Notes under the pieces: generated by a model
Told to the model about the DNA's origin: nothing
The model's database searches: none
Seen by the model: the letters and a program-made list of their open reading frames with translations, nothing else
DNA from: Hydractinia symbiolongicarpus
Lineage: Eukaryota; Cnidaria; Hydrozoa; Anthoathecata; Hydractiniidae
Direction: 5' to 3'
Length of the DNA: 64,000 nt
NCBI RefSeq assembly: GCF_029227915.1
Contig: NC_079883.1
Coordinates: 19,284,001 to 19,348,000, forward strand
Part shown: positions 11,884 through 25,435 of the stretch, in pieces
Layout: every line of letters starts with the position of its first letter
How positions within the stretch are numbered: the first letter of the stretch is position 1
Translations under genes and position numbers: made by a program

Positions 11884-12174
11884 CTATACCGTAAGTGGTA
11901 GAATGTGTTGTGGATCCAATGGACAGACAACGTCATCTAAGTTCACCGTTCGTAATCCGTCATCTTGAGGCGACGGCGTGAACCAGTCCATTCCGAACCA
12001 TTCCAAGTCTTCGTTATCAAGATTTCCGCGATCATTTACCAGTTCTTTAACATGACTGATGTGTGATTTCTTTATCAGCCATACCGTTTGTCCATATTCT
12101 TTCCGGGGGCCAATTGCGTTCAGATCGAAGTGGATGTTGATTCTAACCTTGCACAAAGCTTTCGCTCACAAGAT
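11884..12174 (-). other. unassigned open frame, possible exon
   Basis: About 90 codons read on the minus strand ('FDLNAIGPRKEYGQTVW', 'WFGMDWFTPSPQDDG') with a protein-like composition. The frame has no ATG and is closed upstream by TGA, so it would have to be an internal or terminal exon or a relic. I do not recognise it. It may be a chance frame. Confidence 0.25.
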
Positions 12175-12368
12175 TTGATGCGGGGGACAAATACATAATG
12201 CAGAATAAATTTTGCATGTCCTTATCCATGCTGAGTATGTCTAACATATGAAAAAGTGCATGTTGCTAAAATAATATCAGCGATATTTTGCCAGGTGAAC
12301 CCAAGGTTGCTGAAATAAACCAATGTATCAGCCGGTACAGCTTGCTTTGGCCGACCAGGACGATGATC

Positions 12369-12611
<243 letters not shown>

Positions 12612-12979
12612 TATATAGTATTAAAAGGGGGATGGTAGGTCAAACTTTTCTGAAAGAGATGGAATAAGGTTGGACAGAAATGAATATAAGAAAATGTTCT
12701 CTTTATACTTATTCACAGGAATTTATTTTAGCGAATATATTGTAAATACATGACTGACTCTTAAAATTTGTTGTAAACTTGTAAACTAAAGAAAAAAAAA
12801 TCATGAAAATTTCTTTCTGTAAAAATCAATTCTTTTAAAGATTACCTGCACCCACAAAAAAATCATAAAAAAGGAAACAGTTAGCCAGAAAAAGTTGAAT
12901 TAGAAATTTAAAAAACTTTTAAAATTTAAATTTTAAACCCAACGGAATTGACTATGAATCTGTCTCATTTCCTTATACA

Positions 12980-14113
12980 CAGGTACGGATCCAGGGTTAG
13001 TCAGATAAGTCGCGTGACTAATTGTAAGTTTGACGAAAAATGTTAGCCAAGCGAAGATGTTGACTATCCAGGTGTTGCAAACTGAGGGCGTTAAAAAATC
13101 AGATTGTAATTAATTTACGGCGAAAAGCCATGGTTCACAGCCCTCTCCAATTTGCCTATAGCGATGTTGACGTCAAAGTTGTGACGTCGCTACCATATAG
13201 ACTGAGAGGGTTGCAAATTATAGCTTACAGATTTTGACTGATTCATTTTGACTAATCAGTCACTCAGTCAGTCAAAAATCAAATAGCTATGGCCCGCAAC
13301 CCTCCCCATCTCACCTAAGGGGCCTGTGACGTCAAAATGTGTGAAGATGATGGAATTATTGCTTTAAGGTGAGAAGTATGTTTTTTACTCTCCAACACAC
13401 CTTCCATTTATTTAAAGGTTTTCAGTATTCGCTACGAAAAGCTAGTTGGGGAGAGCTTTTTACAACAGACTATTAAAATAGGAAAATGCAACTTTCTTAA
13501 CCGAAAGTTGCATTTTCCTATTTCAGCATGCAAAAAGCAGTAAAAAGCCCTTCCTAATTCTTCTTTAAAAATTGAAACGAAACTTGAGTTTAGCCCTATA
13601 AATAAACAAATATATCTGAACAAATACATGGGTTGAGGTGTGTTTGTATCACATCACATATATGTATATTTCATCTTCATTATTCTGATCTTTTCATATT
13701 CTTATTGTTTTTGTTATTATTGTGTTTTATTTTGCTGTCTATGGCTGGTGTGATCATTTGATTCGCCTAGTCATGCTGATAAAGCCTGATATTGGCAGAA
13801 ACAGCAAGAGTTTATAAATAATGAAATATATTCACAATTGTCTCACGTTATTGTAGTTAATCCCTGGTAATTTTAGTGGTTTTATCTATCTAAAATAAGA
13901 CGTGTAAGACGGAGATTTGATTCTTAAAAAAATGTTCTTAGGAGATTTTTTTATAGCTTAGCGATTCTTTTGGTCAATTTTATTAATAACTAGATAAATC
14001 GGAAGACAATTTTCGGCGATTTTTGTACCCGCAAAGCTTAAAATTTAGCCCCAAGCTGCTAAATTCAAGACTTAGTCTTGACTAAGTCTTGAAAAAGTCT
14101 GGATCCGCCCCTG
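12980..14113 (+). mobile_element. hAT-like non-autonomous element, short copy
   Basis: It starts CAGGTACGGATCCAGGG and ends with the complement of CAGGGGCGGATCCAGA. A CAGGGGCGGATCCAG terminus is characteristic of hAT-superfamily elements. The interior is non-coding apart from chance frames. Near the 3' end are stacked 'gacttagtc/gactaagtc' inverted motifs. The flanks (cttataca and atacatta) do not give a clean 8-bp duplication. Copy 2 at 29,655-31,496 carries about 740 extra bases inserted near the hairpin at 13,479-13,522. Confidence 0.7.
13479..13522. repeat. perfect hairpin inside hAT-like copy 1
   Basis: AGGAAAATGCAACTTTC and its complement flank the loop ttaacc, with about 19 paired bases. 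In copy 2 only the right arm survives, because the left arm is replaced by the OTU-like insert. The hairpin could mark the original site of the cargo or of its loss. Confidence 0.8.
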
Positions 14114-15260
14114 ATACATTATCTGAAATTATGCTTTTATTCCATGTCTTTGTCTGCAACTAAACAACAAAATTATAGTGAATAATGGATGTTTAATGAA
14201 TGTTTCTACTAATTGCTTTTCATCCGATGACTTCCCATTCAATCACAACAAAGTTATTTTACGAGATGCTAAACCATAGAGTTATGTAGTCGGTGGAGTT
14301 AAATATTCGCTTTTAGATAATCACGTAATTAGGACAATATAAGCGACATGCAGTGGTGGCATTTTTAATAATTTCGTCCAAATTTAACAATGGTTTTTGA
14401 TGATTATCCATAACTTGATTCTTTCAGCTTGATATTGGATTATCCTTTTTTTCTACTTTTGCTACAATTAGCTAGCTCTAATTCATGTTTGGTTGTCCTG
14501 GTTCTCTAGGTAGCCATAGCCAAGCATACATTTTACATTGGTGGTTTCAGTCATCTAGGTGTATTTAATTTATACCATGAAGTTTGATTATAAGGATAAG
14601 ATGTGTCACGTATTTTTTAACAAGTACTTCAGTCCATGCTCACTGCTCTGCAGCCACATGGATAAAAATACCCTTTGTACCATCATCCAACTTTGAACTT
14701 TGTAAAAGTGAATAACTGTAAGTTGTTCTTACTTGAAGCGTTTTAATAAAGTTAATATATGCCACAAAGAGGACTAGCAGCACCATATCAACACGTTATT
14801 TAAAAGTTAAACGTTAGTATAAAATGCAAAGAATTCGGAAAGAAACAACAGAACGTTACACATACTGCCTTTTTCCGCATGACACAAATAATTGTTTGTG
14901 AGAAAGTGACTGAGAAACTTGACTGGGCTATCGAGTCAAACAAAAACAGGCAAAAATTTGTCCCTACAAGTGCGTTACACGTGCGCAAACTGCGCTGTAT
15001 AAAAGTCGGTAATACCAAAGACAAACTAGTGCTCTAATATGAGAGAAAGATATATCAGGGCCATATATTATTTTAAGCACACAAGATGACATTTTTGATA
15101 CTTTTGAGTTAGTCAAGTTATATTTGGACGGCCAAAAGCCTAACAAGCCCTGGGACGAGGTTGAGTCAAGAGGCAAGAAACAAATTTAAGATGTACATTG
15201 TTCACTAAAATAAAACATAAATAAAAACTAAAATTTCGAAACAGTGCGTAGCAAATATGA
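14114..15260. other. intergenic, nothing recognised
   Basis: No coding family or repeat structure could be supported. Confidence 0.4.
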
Positions 15261-16315
15261 TCATCACAGCCGTACCTAACAGCCGCACCTTAGCCGTACT
15301 TAAGATAATGCGTAATTAGCATCTCTGTGTAGTAAGACCACTTGCTTCAAGCTTAAAATTAGTAGTTAATGTATACCAAAGTTAAATTGTCTAACTTTTA
15401 TTTCGTCTATTAGGTGAATATCTATGCCGATAAAAATGATGCAAAATGGAGCACTCCATCGTCGAGCCCCAGTAACCCCAGGGAATCCTCAATTACATGT
15501 ATTATAATTTTTATAAAAATGATTTTAATGCAAATACAAAAGAGACTTTTAAAATTGAACGTATGAAAAACATTAGTGAAGTAAGATTGAACATTATTAC
15601 GCTGCAGACAATATTAGGTTAGGTTCCCTTAATAGTTGTACGGCTAGCGGAAAAAGTGACTACAGCTGGCTAAATTTAGATGCGGTTGCTAAAATAAGTC
15701 TGGGTCCTATCATATAAGAAACGACTTTATGTGCTAAAAACGTTCAATAAAAACTAAATTAAGTTAGGTACGGCTAGCTAAAATAAGGTACGGCTGATCA
15801 TAAAGGAAACAACTTCCAATGCTAAAAATGTTCATTAAAAACAAAATTAAGTTAGGTACTACTAGCTACTACAATAAGGCATGGCTGGGTCCTATCATAT
15901 AAGAAACAACTTCAAATGCTAAAAATGTTCAATAAAAACGAAATCATGTTAGGTGCGGCTAACTAAAATAAGATACGGCTAAACAATAGTAAGGTACGGC
16001 TAAGTCCTATCAAGTGCGGGTGAGGTTAAGAAAAAAATTGTATGCAGATATGCTCACCCAGGTTTTCTGCCCAGGAAAATAAAAAGTTGCTACTTGATGC
16101 GGTAAATCTTCTATCTAACTGAGGTATAGACAGTGAATGCCCTGAATAAGGAGTAGAATTAACGTTTTCCCCAGTTGAAGGACACGCACGTTTTTTTTTT
16201 GTTGAATGTTTATAGTTAATGGAAGAGATGTAAACTTTTTATTTAAAACAGAAGAACTTTTAAAAAGGAATTAATATTTGTTGTTGTTTATGCGTGCGCG
16301 TTATTTTATTGATGG

Positions 16316-17535
16316 AAAATGATAAGAAAAAGGAAGAACCTAACAAAGCCGGGAAACAATGTGTGAGTAAATCTTTTTGATATTTGAATTGTGATTGCGT
16401 TAACTGTGTCCCGATTTAATTCAGCATAGGCTTTTTACAAAAAAACAATTTTTGACAAATAAGAACAAAATAAGAACTATACTCAAGGGTAAAATTTATA
16501 ACTGATTTTTCTAAAAAACACAACAAACATAAAGACTTGAAATATTTCTTGAAAGAATTAAAATAAAATGCACTAAGACATTAAAAACAAGTAAGATGAA
16601 AAATAATAACCAAGAGAATCCAAGTATTGGTTATTCTTTCAAAAAAAACTGTCACTTCATTCCTCAGACACTCATTTTTCTATAACGAGAGCAAAATACA
16701 CACTACTCTTAAGGTTATTTTTAAAACTATTTTCAACACCTAAAAAATATTTTATGCTCAGATAAAGTAACTTACTGGCATACTACTTTAAACATGCAAA
16801 ATCACGCCTGGTATTTTCGGTATTGTGTTAAATGGTTCATTCATTTTACCACCCAGACCGAAGGAAATAATGTCGCGACTGGTACTCTCCCACGAGAGTA
16901 CCAGTCTCGTTTTTATGTTTTATCCCGCGGAAAACCGGAACCCGGAACTTTAAAGGAGGACAAGTTGAATGTGAGTAAATAAAGGGAAGTAATTAATATT
17001 TTATCTATGTTAGAGTCTAAGCTAGAGTCTCGATTACTATTGAATAAATCTTTTGGAATTGACGCAAATTTTTGTTATCGCTGACTTTTTAAAATTTTTA
17101 GAATGAAAGAAAATGCAAAATCAGCGTCTAATACGTTCCCACTGTTGTGCAACAGTCAATGATGAAACCTTCGATAAAAGCATCGCCACTATCATCAGAG
17201 GTCGCCAATATAGAAGTAACATGCAGAGAATATCGTTAGCAGCGTCAAGAAAGGAAGCCCTGGCCAAGTTCTTACCCAGTATTTTTTTGAATTGTTTGGC
17301 AGTTGGGTTAAGAGTCACACTGACTGACTATAAACAGAACTGGCCTGTATCTATCCCTGCTACCTCTAAATCACTCTTTACGACCTTTGATTTTATCGAC
17401 ATCTTTCTTTTACAGTTGTTAGCGTTTCGATATATTGCATCAAGATCAGATAGATTTGTTACAGATTTGGTCCTAGAAATGGAAACGTTGGAGAATGTAA
17501 GCAATCAATCTGACACTGATAGTGATATTTATTAA
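16316..17535 (+). other. possible three-exon gene inside the inverted-array element
   Basis: An ATG at about 16,316 opens a Lys/Glu-rich exon ('MENDKKKEEPNKAG') that runs into GTGAGT at about 16,366. A second stretch ends '...AAGTTGAAT|GTGAGT' at about 16,970. A third follows a good acceptor (aaatttttag) at about 17,101 and is open as 'ETFDKSIATIIRGRQ..FDFIDIFLLQLLAFRYIASR' to a TAA at 17,533-17,535, ending in an acidic 'DTDSDIY'. The frame of exon 3 has a TGA just after the acceptor, so the joins do not work cleanly. I do not recognise the product. It may be a decayed transposon gene. Confidence 0.3.
16872..16908. repeat. hairpin in the inverted-array element
   Basis: GACTGGTACTCTC and its complement GAGAGTACCAGTC flank the loop ccac (flanking bases extend the pairing with one mismatch). 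Confidence 0.8.
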
Positions 17536-18120
17536 AATATAGTCACATATTATCCTGTTCGTATTTGTTAAAACATTTTGTTTCTTATGTAATATTTTTT
17601 ATATTTTTAGCTAAACAATTTATTTTACTTAATAGATGTGCAGCCGTACTTTAATTTTGATCAATGCTAGCCATACCTGACTTAATTTCGTTTTTATTGA
17701 ATATTTTTTAGCCTTTGAAGTTGTTTCGTATATGATAGGACCCAGCCGTACCTTAATATTTTCCAGCCGTACCTTATTTTAGCTAGCCGTACCTAACTTA
17801 ATTTCGTTTTTATGGAATATTTTTTAGCCTTTGAAGTAGTTTCTTATATAATAGAATCCAGCCGTACCTTAATATTGTCCAGCTGTACCTTATTGTGGCT
17901 AGCCGTACTTAACTTAATTTCGTTTTTATTGTACATATTTTAGCCTTTAAAGTTGTTTCCTATATGATAGGACCCAGCCGTAAAGTATATATTGTCTTAT
18001 AACTTTCATATTTTTCTTCTCTTTTCTTCACTTATCCGCTTTCTTTTACTTTACTTGATAGTCGCATTAAAGTTCACCGCTCGTACTAACCACCTTTTTA
18101 TTAATAGCCGTACTTAATTT

Positions 18121-18580
18121 CTCGATTTGGGAATCACCTTTCCGCACTCTCCCCTGTTTGGTTTTTAAAAGAGCAAGATATTTCTTTAACATTTTTTGTA
18201 TTTTGCGGGTTCATTGACGATTCAGAAACAGAAATTCAGTAACACAAGAAATATACCACTACGATAAGTGGGAACAGGTTATAGTATTATTATTTCCGCA
18301 ATTACTTAAGCCTGATAATCTTGTTTGCTAGACACAAAAATGAATTTATTCACGTTATTAAATTATATGTATAAACAGTCGTGAAAAATCGAAAACATTT
18401 TTCCCTTAACATTTTTTGTGATTATGCGAGAGTAGCTGGACTTTACGTTTCAATTTTTTTTGTAAAATTATAAGACATAACTCTCTTCATTATACGAAAA
18501 CATTTTGTTTGTTAAAAAATACTTCTATATCATAAAATTAATAACTTTAACGAAATTGGTCTAACGAGGGAAAAAAAACG
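18121..18580. other. intergenic, nothing recognised
   Basis: AT-rich, without recognisable features. Confidence 0.4.
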
Positions 18581-18904
18581 TGTATTAAAGGTTGGAAAGT
18601 CGCTGATATAAAAGAGGCAGTTGAGTTTGTAGTGTCAAATATACCGAGCCTTGACCCATTTAATGACATCGGTCCGATGTTGGAAAAGGGTAGTGATGCA
18701 TCGACGATTGATTCTTCTAAGATTCTTCAGGCGGCTTACCAAGTGAACTTGTAATATATAGTTACTTTGACGATGAAGAGTGGGATGAACAAGTTCATCG
18801 AAATGTATTTGATTCGTCTTTTTTAATGATGAAGCAGATCTGTGATGACATATATATCTTTGTAACTTTACTATTACAGCGAATACATAGTTTGTTACAA
18901 AAGC
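18581..18904 (+). pseudogene. C-terminal tail of a pogo/Tigger-like DDE transposase
   Basis: 57 codons from 18,581 read 'GWKVADIKEAVEFVVSNIP', then 'LDPFNDI', closing with TAA at 18,752-18,754. The pattern 'GW..A.I.EAV......LDPF.DI' is the C-terminal end of the DDE-superfamily endonucleases related to pogo and CENP-B. An acidic stretch in another frame ('YFDDEEWDEQVHRNVFDS') follows, as in the tails of these proteins. The catalytic core is absent. A longer relative lies at 51.2-51.8 kb. Confidence 0.55.
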
Positions 18905-21767
<2,863 letters not shown>

Positions 21768-22931
21768 TTATTTTAAATCACTACTATTAAAACGAGAAAT
21801 TTCCAGATCTGGATTTTCAATTATAACTTTTTGTTGAACCTTTTTAAACTCTCTTTCAGTAATACTTATATTAAGTGCTTCAGGGATTAGTACTGTTTCT
21901 ATTGTGTACTCTTTTGGTAGGTTATTCAGTAACTGAGTAATTTGAAAATCATCCTTGTCCACTAGGTCTTTAGAAGAAGGGAAAACCAATTTTAATATGG
22001 CAAGGCCCACTTTAAATAAAACTTTCACACCTTCGCAGAAAAACATATCCCATATGCGCAGCACAGTCTGAAATGGTAAACATCTGGCATACATGCATAC
22101 CATCCATTCTACTATATACATTAATGGATCAATGTTATTAAAATGCATCTGTTTTCCAATATATGGAAAATTTGAATTCAAAAGATGACCAAATATCAAT
22201 CCATCTAACTTCATTGCTTCCATTTTGACTCCATAATAACCTGGTAAGTAATATTTGCATATGGACACCAGAACCCAGAAGGTATCTTCTGGCTGCATAT
22301 GCATTAACAAAACAGCTGCAACAGGGGCAAGGGCCTGATTATAGCCAATTTCCGCATTATAACAGCTGTAAGCCAGCAAGACCTTATACAAATCGTCTTG
22401 TCCCCTACTATTGTGGTCATAAAACATACAATGATGTCGAAATGTCCTGGGGATATCTTTCTTGATAATATCTGCCCATTTAGATGTCTTTGATTCGTTC
22501 TTCAACAAACTTTCGTACAAATCTTTATTTTGTTTCTGAAGTTTTATTGCACCGCTCAGGTGTTGCCATGCTAATGGCCGAAAAGATTGTGGTATTCCTT
22601 TTTGACAACGTTCCTTAATTTTATTTGGCTTTTTTGAAACCATATCCTCCCAATTATTAACCATGTCTAACCACTTGCGTTCACGTCTTTTACCAATTTT
22701 TCCAGTCATAGAGGGATTGGGTAATGAAGAAACTTTACTGTGCAGCTGGTGAGAGATAACAAATCCATGCCGATCAACTTTTTTAAGTACGGTATGGCTA
22801 CGAAAAATTTTGTTCCTTCCTTCGTCGTCATCATTAACATTCATAAATTTTTCAGACACGGAAGGTGATATATCAGAGGAAATACCTACCCAACCAATGT
22901 TTGATTCATAGTATTCCTTGTTTTTAGACAT
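21768..22931 (-). CDS. TBC-domain Rab GTPase-activating protein, TBC1D10-like
   Basis: A complete 387-residue protein in one exon. TBC proteins accelerate GTP hydrolysis by Rab GTPases on membranes by the dual-finger mechanism. Both fingers are present: the arginine finger in I156-K-K-D-I-P-R162 (the IxxDxxR motif) and the glutamine finger in G196-Y-N-Q199. The TBC core runs from about residue 105 ('RCQKGIPQSFRPLAWQHLSG') to about 325, with 'EDTFWVLVSI' and 'VLRIWDMFFCEG' as further conserved blocks. 'WEDMVSKKPNKIKERC' before the core resembles the TBC1D10/EPI64 and USP6NL group. The long C-terminal tails of the vertebrate proteins are absent. The start is the first ATG, preceded directly by the acceptor-like 'cttagttttag'. 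A single coding exon is unusual for this family and could mean a retrogene. All motifs are intact. Confidence 0.9.
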   Translation of the reverse strand: MSKNKEYYESNIGWVGISSDISPSVSEKFMNVNDDDEGRNKIFRSHTVLKKVDRHGFVISHQLHSKVSSLPNPSMTGKIGKRRERKWLDMVNNWEDMVSKKPNKIKERCQKGIPQSFRPLAWQHLSGAIKLQKQNKDLYESLLKNESKTSKWADIIKKDIPRTFRHHCMFYDHNSRGQDDLYKVLLAYSCYNAEIGYNQALAPVAAVLLMHMQPEDTFWVLVSICKYYLPGYYGVKMEAMKLDGLIFGHLLNSNFPYIGKQMHFNNIDPLMYIVEWMVCMYARCLPFQTVLRIWDMFFCEGVKVLFKVGLAILKLVFPSSKDLVDKDDFQITQLLNNLPKEYTIETVLIPEALNISITEREFKKVQQKVIIENPDLEISRFNSSDLK

Positions 22932-22946
22932 CTAAAACTAAGATAA
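22932..22946 (-). promoter_or_regulatory. 3' splice-acceptor-like site abutting the TBC gene ATG
   Basis: On the coding strand the ATG is preceded with no gap by 'atcttagttttag', a pyrimidine/AG acceptor. Either a 5'-UTR intron ends here, or a spliced leader is added in trans, as is known in hydrozoans. Sequence alone cannot decide. Confidence 0.4.
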
Positions 22947-23216
22947 TGTTTTGTTGTGTAAAACTTAAATGTAGAACAAGACTGGTAGCTAGGCCTGTAA
23001 TAACATTCTTACAAAGTAAAAAATACACTACATTATTCACACGCTTTTTTTATACATTTACGTTTTTAAATTATTATTATATACAATAAATATAAAAATG
23101 TACAAATTATGACACTATTCCCTCTAAATTTGCTAAACACACGATAGATACGAAAATATAGCCTGCAGGAGGCCTGTAATAATTTGATTGTCATTTCGTT
23201 CTTTATTGTCCTCAAA

Positions 23217-23296
23217 TACACCATTCTCCGATTTCAGCGCGATCATAATTTTAAAATGACGTAATCTAATAATGGCGGATTTCGTATGTAAACAAA
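23217..23296 (+). repeat. inverted repeat, partner at 25,073-25,162
   Basis: Two blocks, 'atacaccattctccgatttc' and 'atttcgtatgtaaacaaa', recur in inverted order and orientation upstream of XBP1. The spacing between the blocks differs (about 37 versus 51 bases), so this is a diverged inverted duplication flanking 1.8 kb that includes the tRNA-like element. Confidence 0.75.
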
Positions 23297-23910
23297 CCCT
23301 TAACGTGATCGAACACAGTAATCGTTACTATTTCTTATGGTAAACAATTAATTAAATAGACCTTTAAATTATTTTAAAATAGTTTTTTAGTAACATATTA
23401 ACTTTATTTATATGAAAAGATGCAATATATGTTTAACGAGTCAAGTTGATGTGCTAAATGCCATCAATTTCTCAGCGTCATTTTTGTAAAAATAGTTTTA
23501 CTACGCTTCTTCATATCAATATAGAAAGGGTTGCGGAGAGGTTGCCAAGGCAAAGGCATTAAGCACAGCAATGAGACAGGAATGGGAATCAGCAAGGCAG
23601 GGGTATGCAAGGCATGGGAGGCACAGGCAAGGGCATAGTAGTAGGCAGGCACGATAAAAGGCATAGGAAGGGTAGCCAGGGGCAGGAACCTCAACAGAAA
23701 CTCTCCCCCTACAACTCAAAAATTACGTATAATAATGTACAATACAACAATATAGAAAGGATTGCAGAGTGTGGGACTGGCCCCCCTAGGTTTTCAAGCA
23801 AAAATATTTAGTGGTCCTTATTTTGAAAAGATTCCTTGGCAGGACAAACATGTATAATTGCCTTTTCTAAACATGACATTTTTGTGATATGTAAATGAAA
23901 GTGGTTATTG

Positions 23911-23981
23911 TTGCCCTGTCCAGGATTTGAACCTGGATCTCTCATTTTCATGAGTGTCTTAGCCATTAGACCAACAGGGCA
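23911..23981 (-). other. tRNA-like element with no anticodon loop
   Basis: On the minus strand GCCCTGT and ACAGGGC pair as a 7-bp acceptor stem. GTCT..AAGAC forms a D arm with loop AATGGCTA. CCAGG-TTCAAAT-CCTGG forms a standard T arm. The A-box-like TGGTCTAATGG and B-box-like GGTTCAAATCC are preserved. Where an anticodon arm should be, CTCAT-GAAA-ATGAG gives a 5-bp stem with a four-base GNRA loop, so no anticodon can be read and the molecule is about four bases short. It is a tRNA pseudogene or the head of a tRNA-derived SINE, not a working tRNA. The D arm and acceptor resemble Glu/Asp-type tRNAs. Confidence 0.75.
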
Positions 23982-25072
23982 TATATATGAAAAACTTTAC
24001 TGGTGCATATGCTTATGGATTTACAGCACATATAGCCATTTAATTCTTCTTGTGGATAATAAAATTCAATTTTTTCTACTAAATAGATGGGGGGACCTGG
24101 TGTTGAAAAGTTTGGATAAGGAACTGTATTACCCAATATTAAACATCTGGTGGAGCGATTAATAGGAAACTGTGCCATCATTCATGTGGAGCGCTTTAGT
24201 AGAAGCATGCAGTATATCATAAATCGGGTGAAGCACACACACAGCATTAGGGAGTTTTAGGTTAACATATTTTTCCAAAAAAACTTTCCTGCGAAAATAC
24301 AGTTTACATGTCGTGTCCATCATAGCAAATTTTCTCAAAATGTTTGTGGAAAAACTTAAAATATGAATTGTAATCCAAGGTGAGCGCTAAGTACAGGTAA
24401 ACAATGTCGCACATCCATATATATATTTTCATATATTTCATTTTATTTCGTACAAGTTTTCATGACAGTAGGATTAAAAAGCTCTTATTCCAAACTGAAC
24501 AGAAACCTCAAAAGTATAGCAATAAACTAGGCTAGCTTGGTACTTAAATAGAGCCGGGCTTAAAAGGATTCCTGAATTGAAAATGTTATTTTGTATGTTA
24601 TAGAGGATAAAAAATGTTAAAAATCTTCCTTCGTTCTCAAGTTTATGTCAGCAAAATTGGTAGTTTTATCACAGCTAAGTAGTTAATTTTATGCTAGCTT
24701 TGTATAGCTAGTTTTATGCCAGTTTTACGCTACCTATATATTTACATACTTGCTCTATTTTATGTCAGCTAAAGCCTTAAAAGTGTTTTTTTACTGTTGG
24801 AAAGGTGAATAATCTTAAAAAACGTAATAAAACAGTACAGCTATCCGCCATCAAACTGTTCAAACTTCTTTAAAAAAGGCAGCAAGTTAGCGTTATATTT
24901 CTCACCAGAACGGTGGTTCACACGAACACATTCCTAAAACACGAGTTGTGGAACATGTGTGTGAGCTCCTCCATCTTTCTAGTGCATAATCTTCATTCCC
25001 ACATACAGAAAAAGCACAACGTGTAGCCATGTTTTATATTCGAACACTGTACGTCGACTGTTGAACACGCTT
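23982..25072. other. intergenic, nothing recognised
   Basis: No gene or RNA seen. It is bounded by the tRNA-like element and the inverted repeat upstream of XBP1. Confidence 0.4.
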
Positions 25073-25162
25073 TGTTTACATACGAAAATGTAGATTAGTG
25101 CCGAGGCCCCACGCGGTAAATATGTATTTTACAGAACAAGCTGAAATCGGAGAATGGTGTAT
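25073..25162 (-). repeat. inverted repeat, partner at 23,217-23,296
   Basis: Contains 'ctttgtttacatacgaaa' and 'gctgaaatcggagaatggtg', complementary to blocks upstream of the TBC gene. It lies about 270 bases before the XBP1 start codon. Confidence 0.75.
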
Positions 25163-25264
25163 TATTGACGTTTGGTAGTTTGGTACAACAAGACGTTTAA
25201 CTTTACTTTCTGCATAGGTATTTTATTTTGTAAACAGCAAGCAAGGTAGACATTCGGGTACAAG

Positions 25265-25304
25265 ATTACGTCATGCGGTCTTTAGCCAATCAGAAAAAGA
25301 CACG
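25265..25304 (+). promoter_or_regulatory. ER-stress-element-like motif and CRE-like motif upstream of XBP1
   Basis: CCAAT (25,286-25,290), exactly nine bases, then ACACG (25,300-25,304) match the ERSE consensus CCAAT-N9-CCACG with one mismatch. TTACGTCA just upstream (about 25,268-25,275) resembles a CRE/ATF site. ERSE elements bind NF-Y with ATF6 or XBP1 and drive XBP1 in vertebrates. Function here is inference from spacing and position, about 130 bases before the ATG. Confidence 0.5.
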
Positions 25305-25435
25305 ATCAAAACATAGCCAAAGCACAAAAGTTTTTTTAAAAAAAATCAAGAAGATGAAAGTATGAGGCTTACAACAGTACATTTTTGCAGAGAAAAAGAC
25401 ATTAACTGTATTTTCGTTTATTTAAAAAATAAGAT

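Larger units (their letters stand above)
15269..18120. mobile_element. element bounded by inverted tandem arrays of a 'GGTACGGCT' repeat
   Basis: The left array (about 15,626-16,020) repeats units with GGTACGGCTA, 'cctatcatataagaaacaac' and 'aaaaatgttcaataaaaac'. The right array (about 17,640-17,985) contains the same units in reverse complement. Stray single motifs lie further out at about 15,269-15,305 and 18,106-18,118. The enclosed 1.6 kb has three exon-like pieces (see 16,316-17,535). Terminal inverted arrays of tandem units are known from some cut-and-paste transposons. The superfamily is not recognised. Confidence 0.6.

Noticed and set aside
12972-14121. Clean 8-bp target-site duplication around hAT-like copy 1
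   Set aside because: Flanks cttataca and atacatta only share a shifted 'ataca', so the duplication is not demonstrable.
23911-23981. Functional tRNA (Glu or Phe)
   Set aside because: The anticodon arm has a four-base loop, so no seven-base anticodon loop can form.
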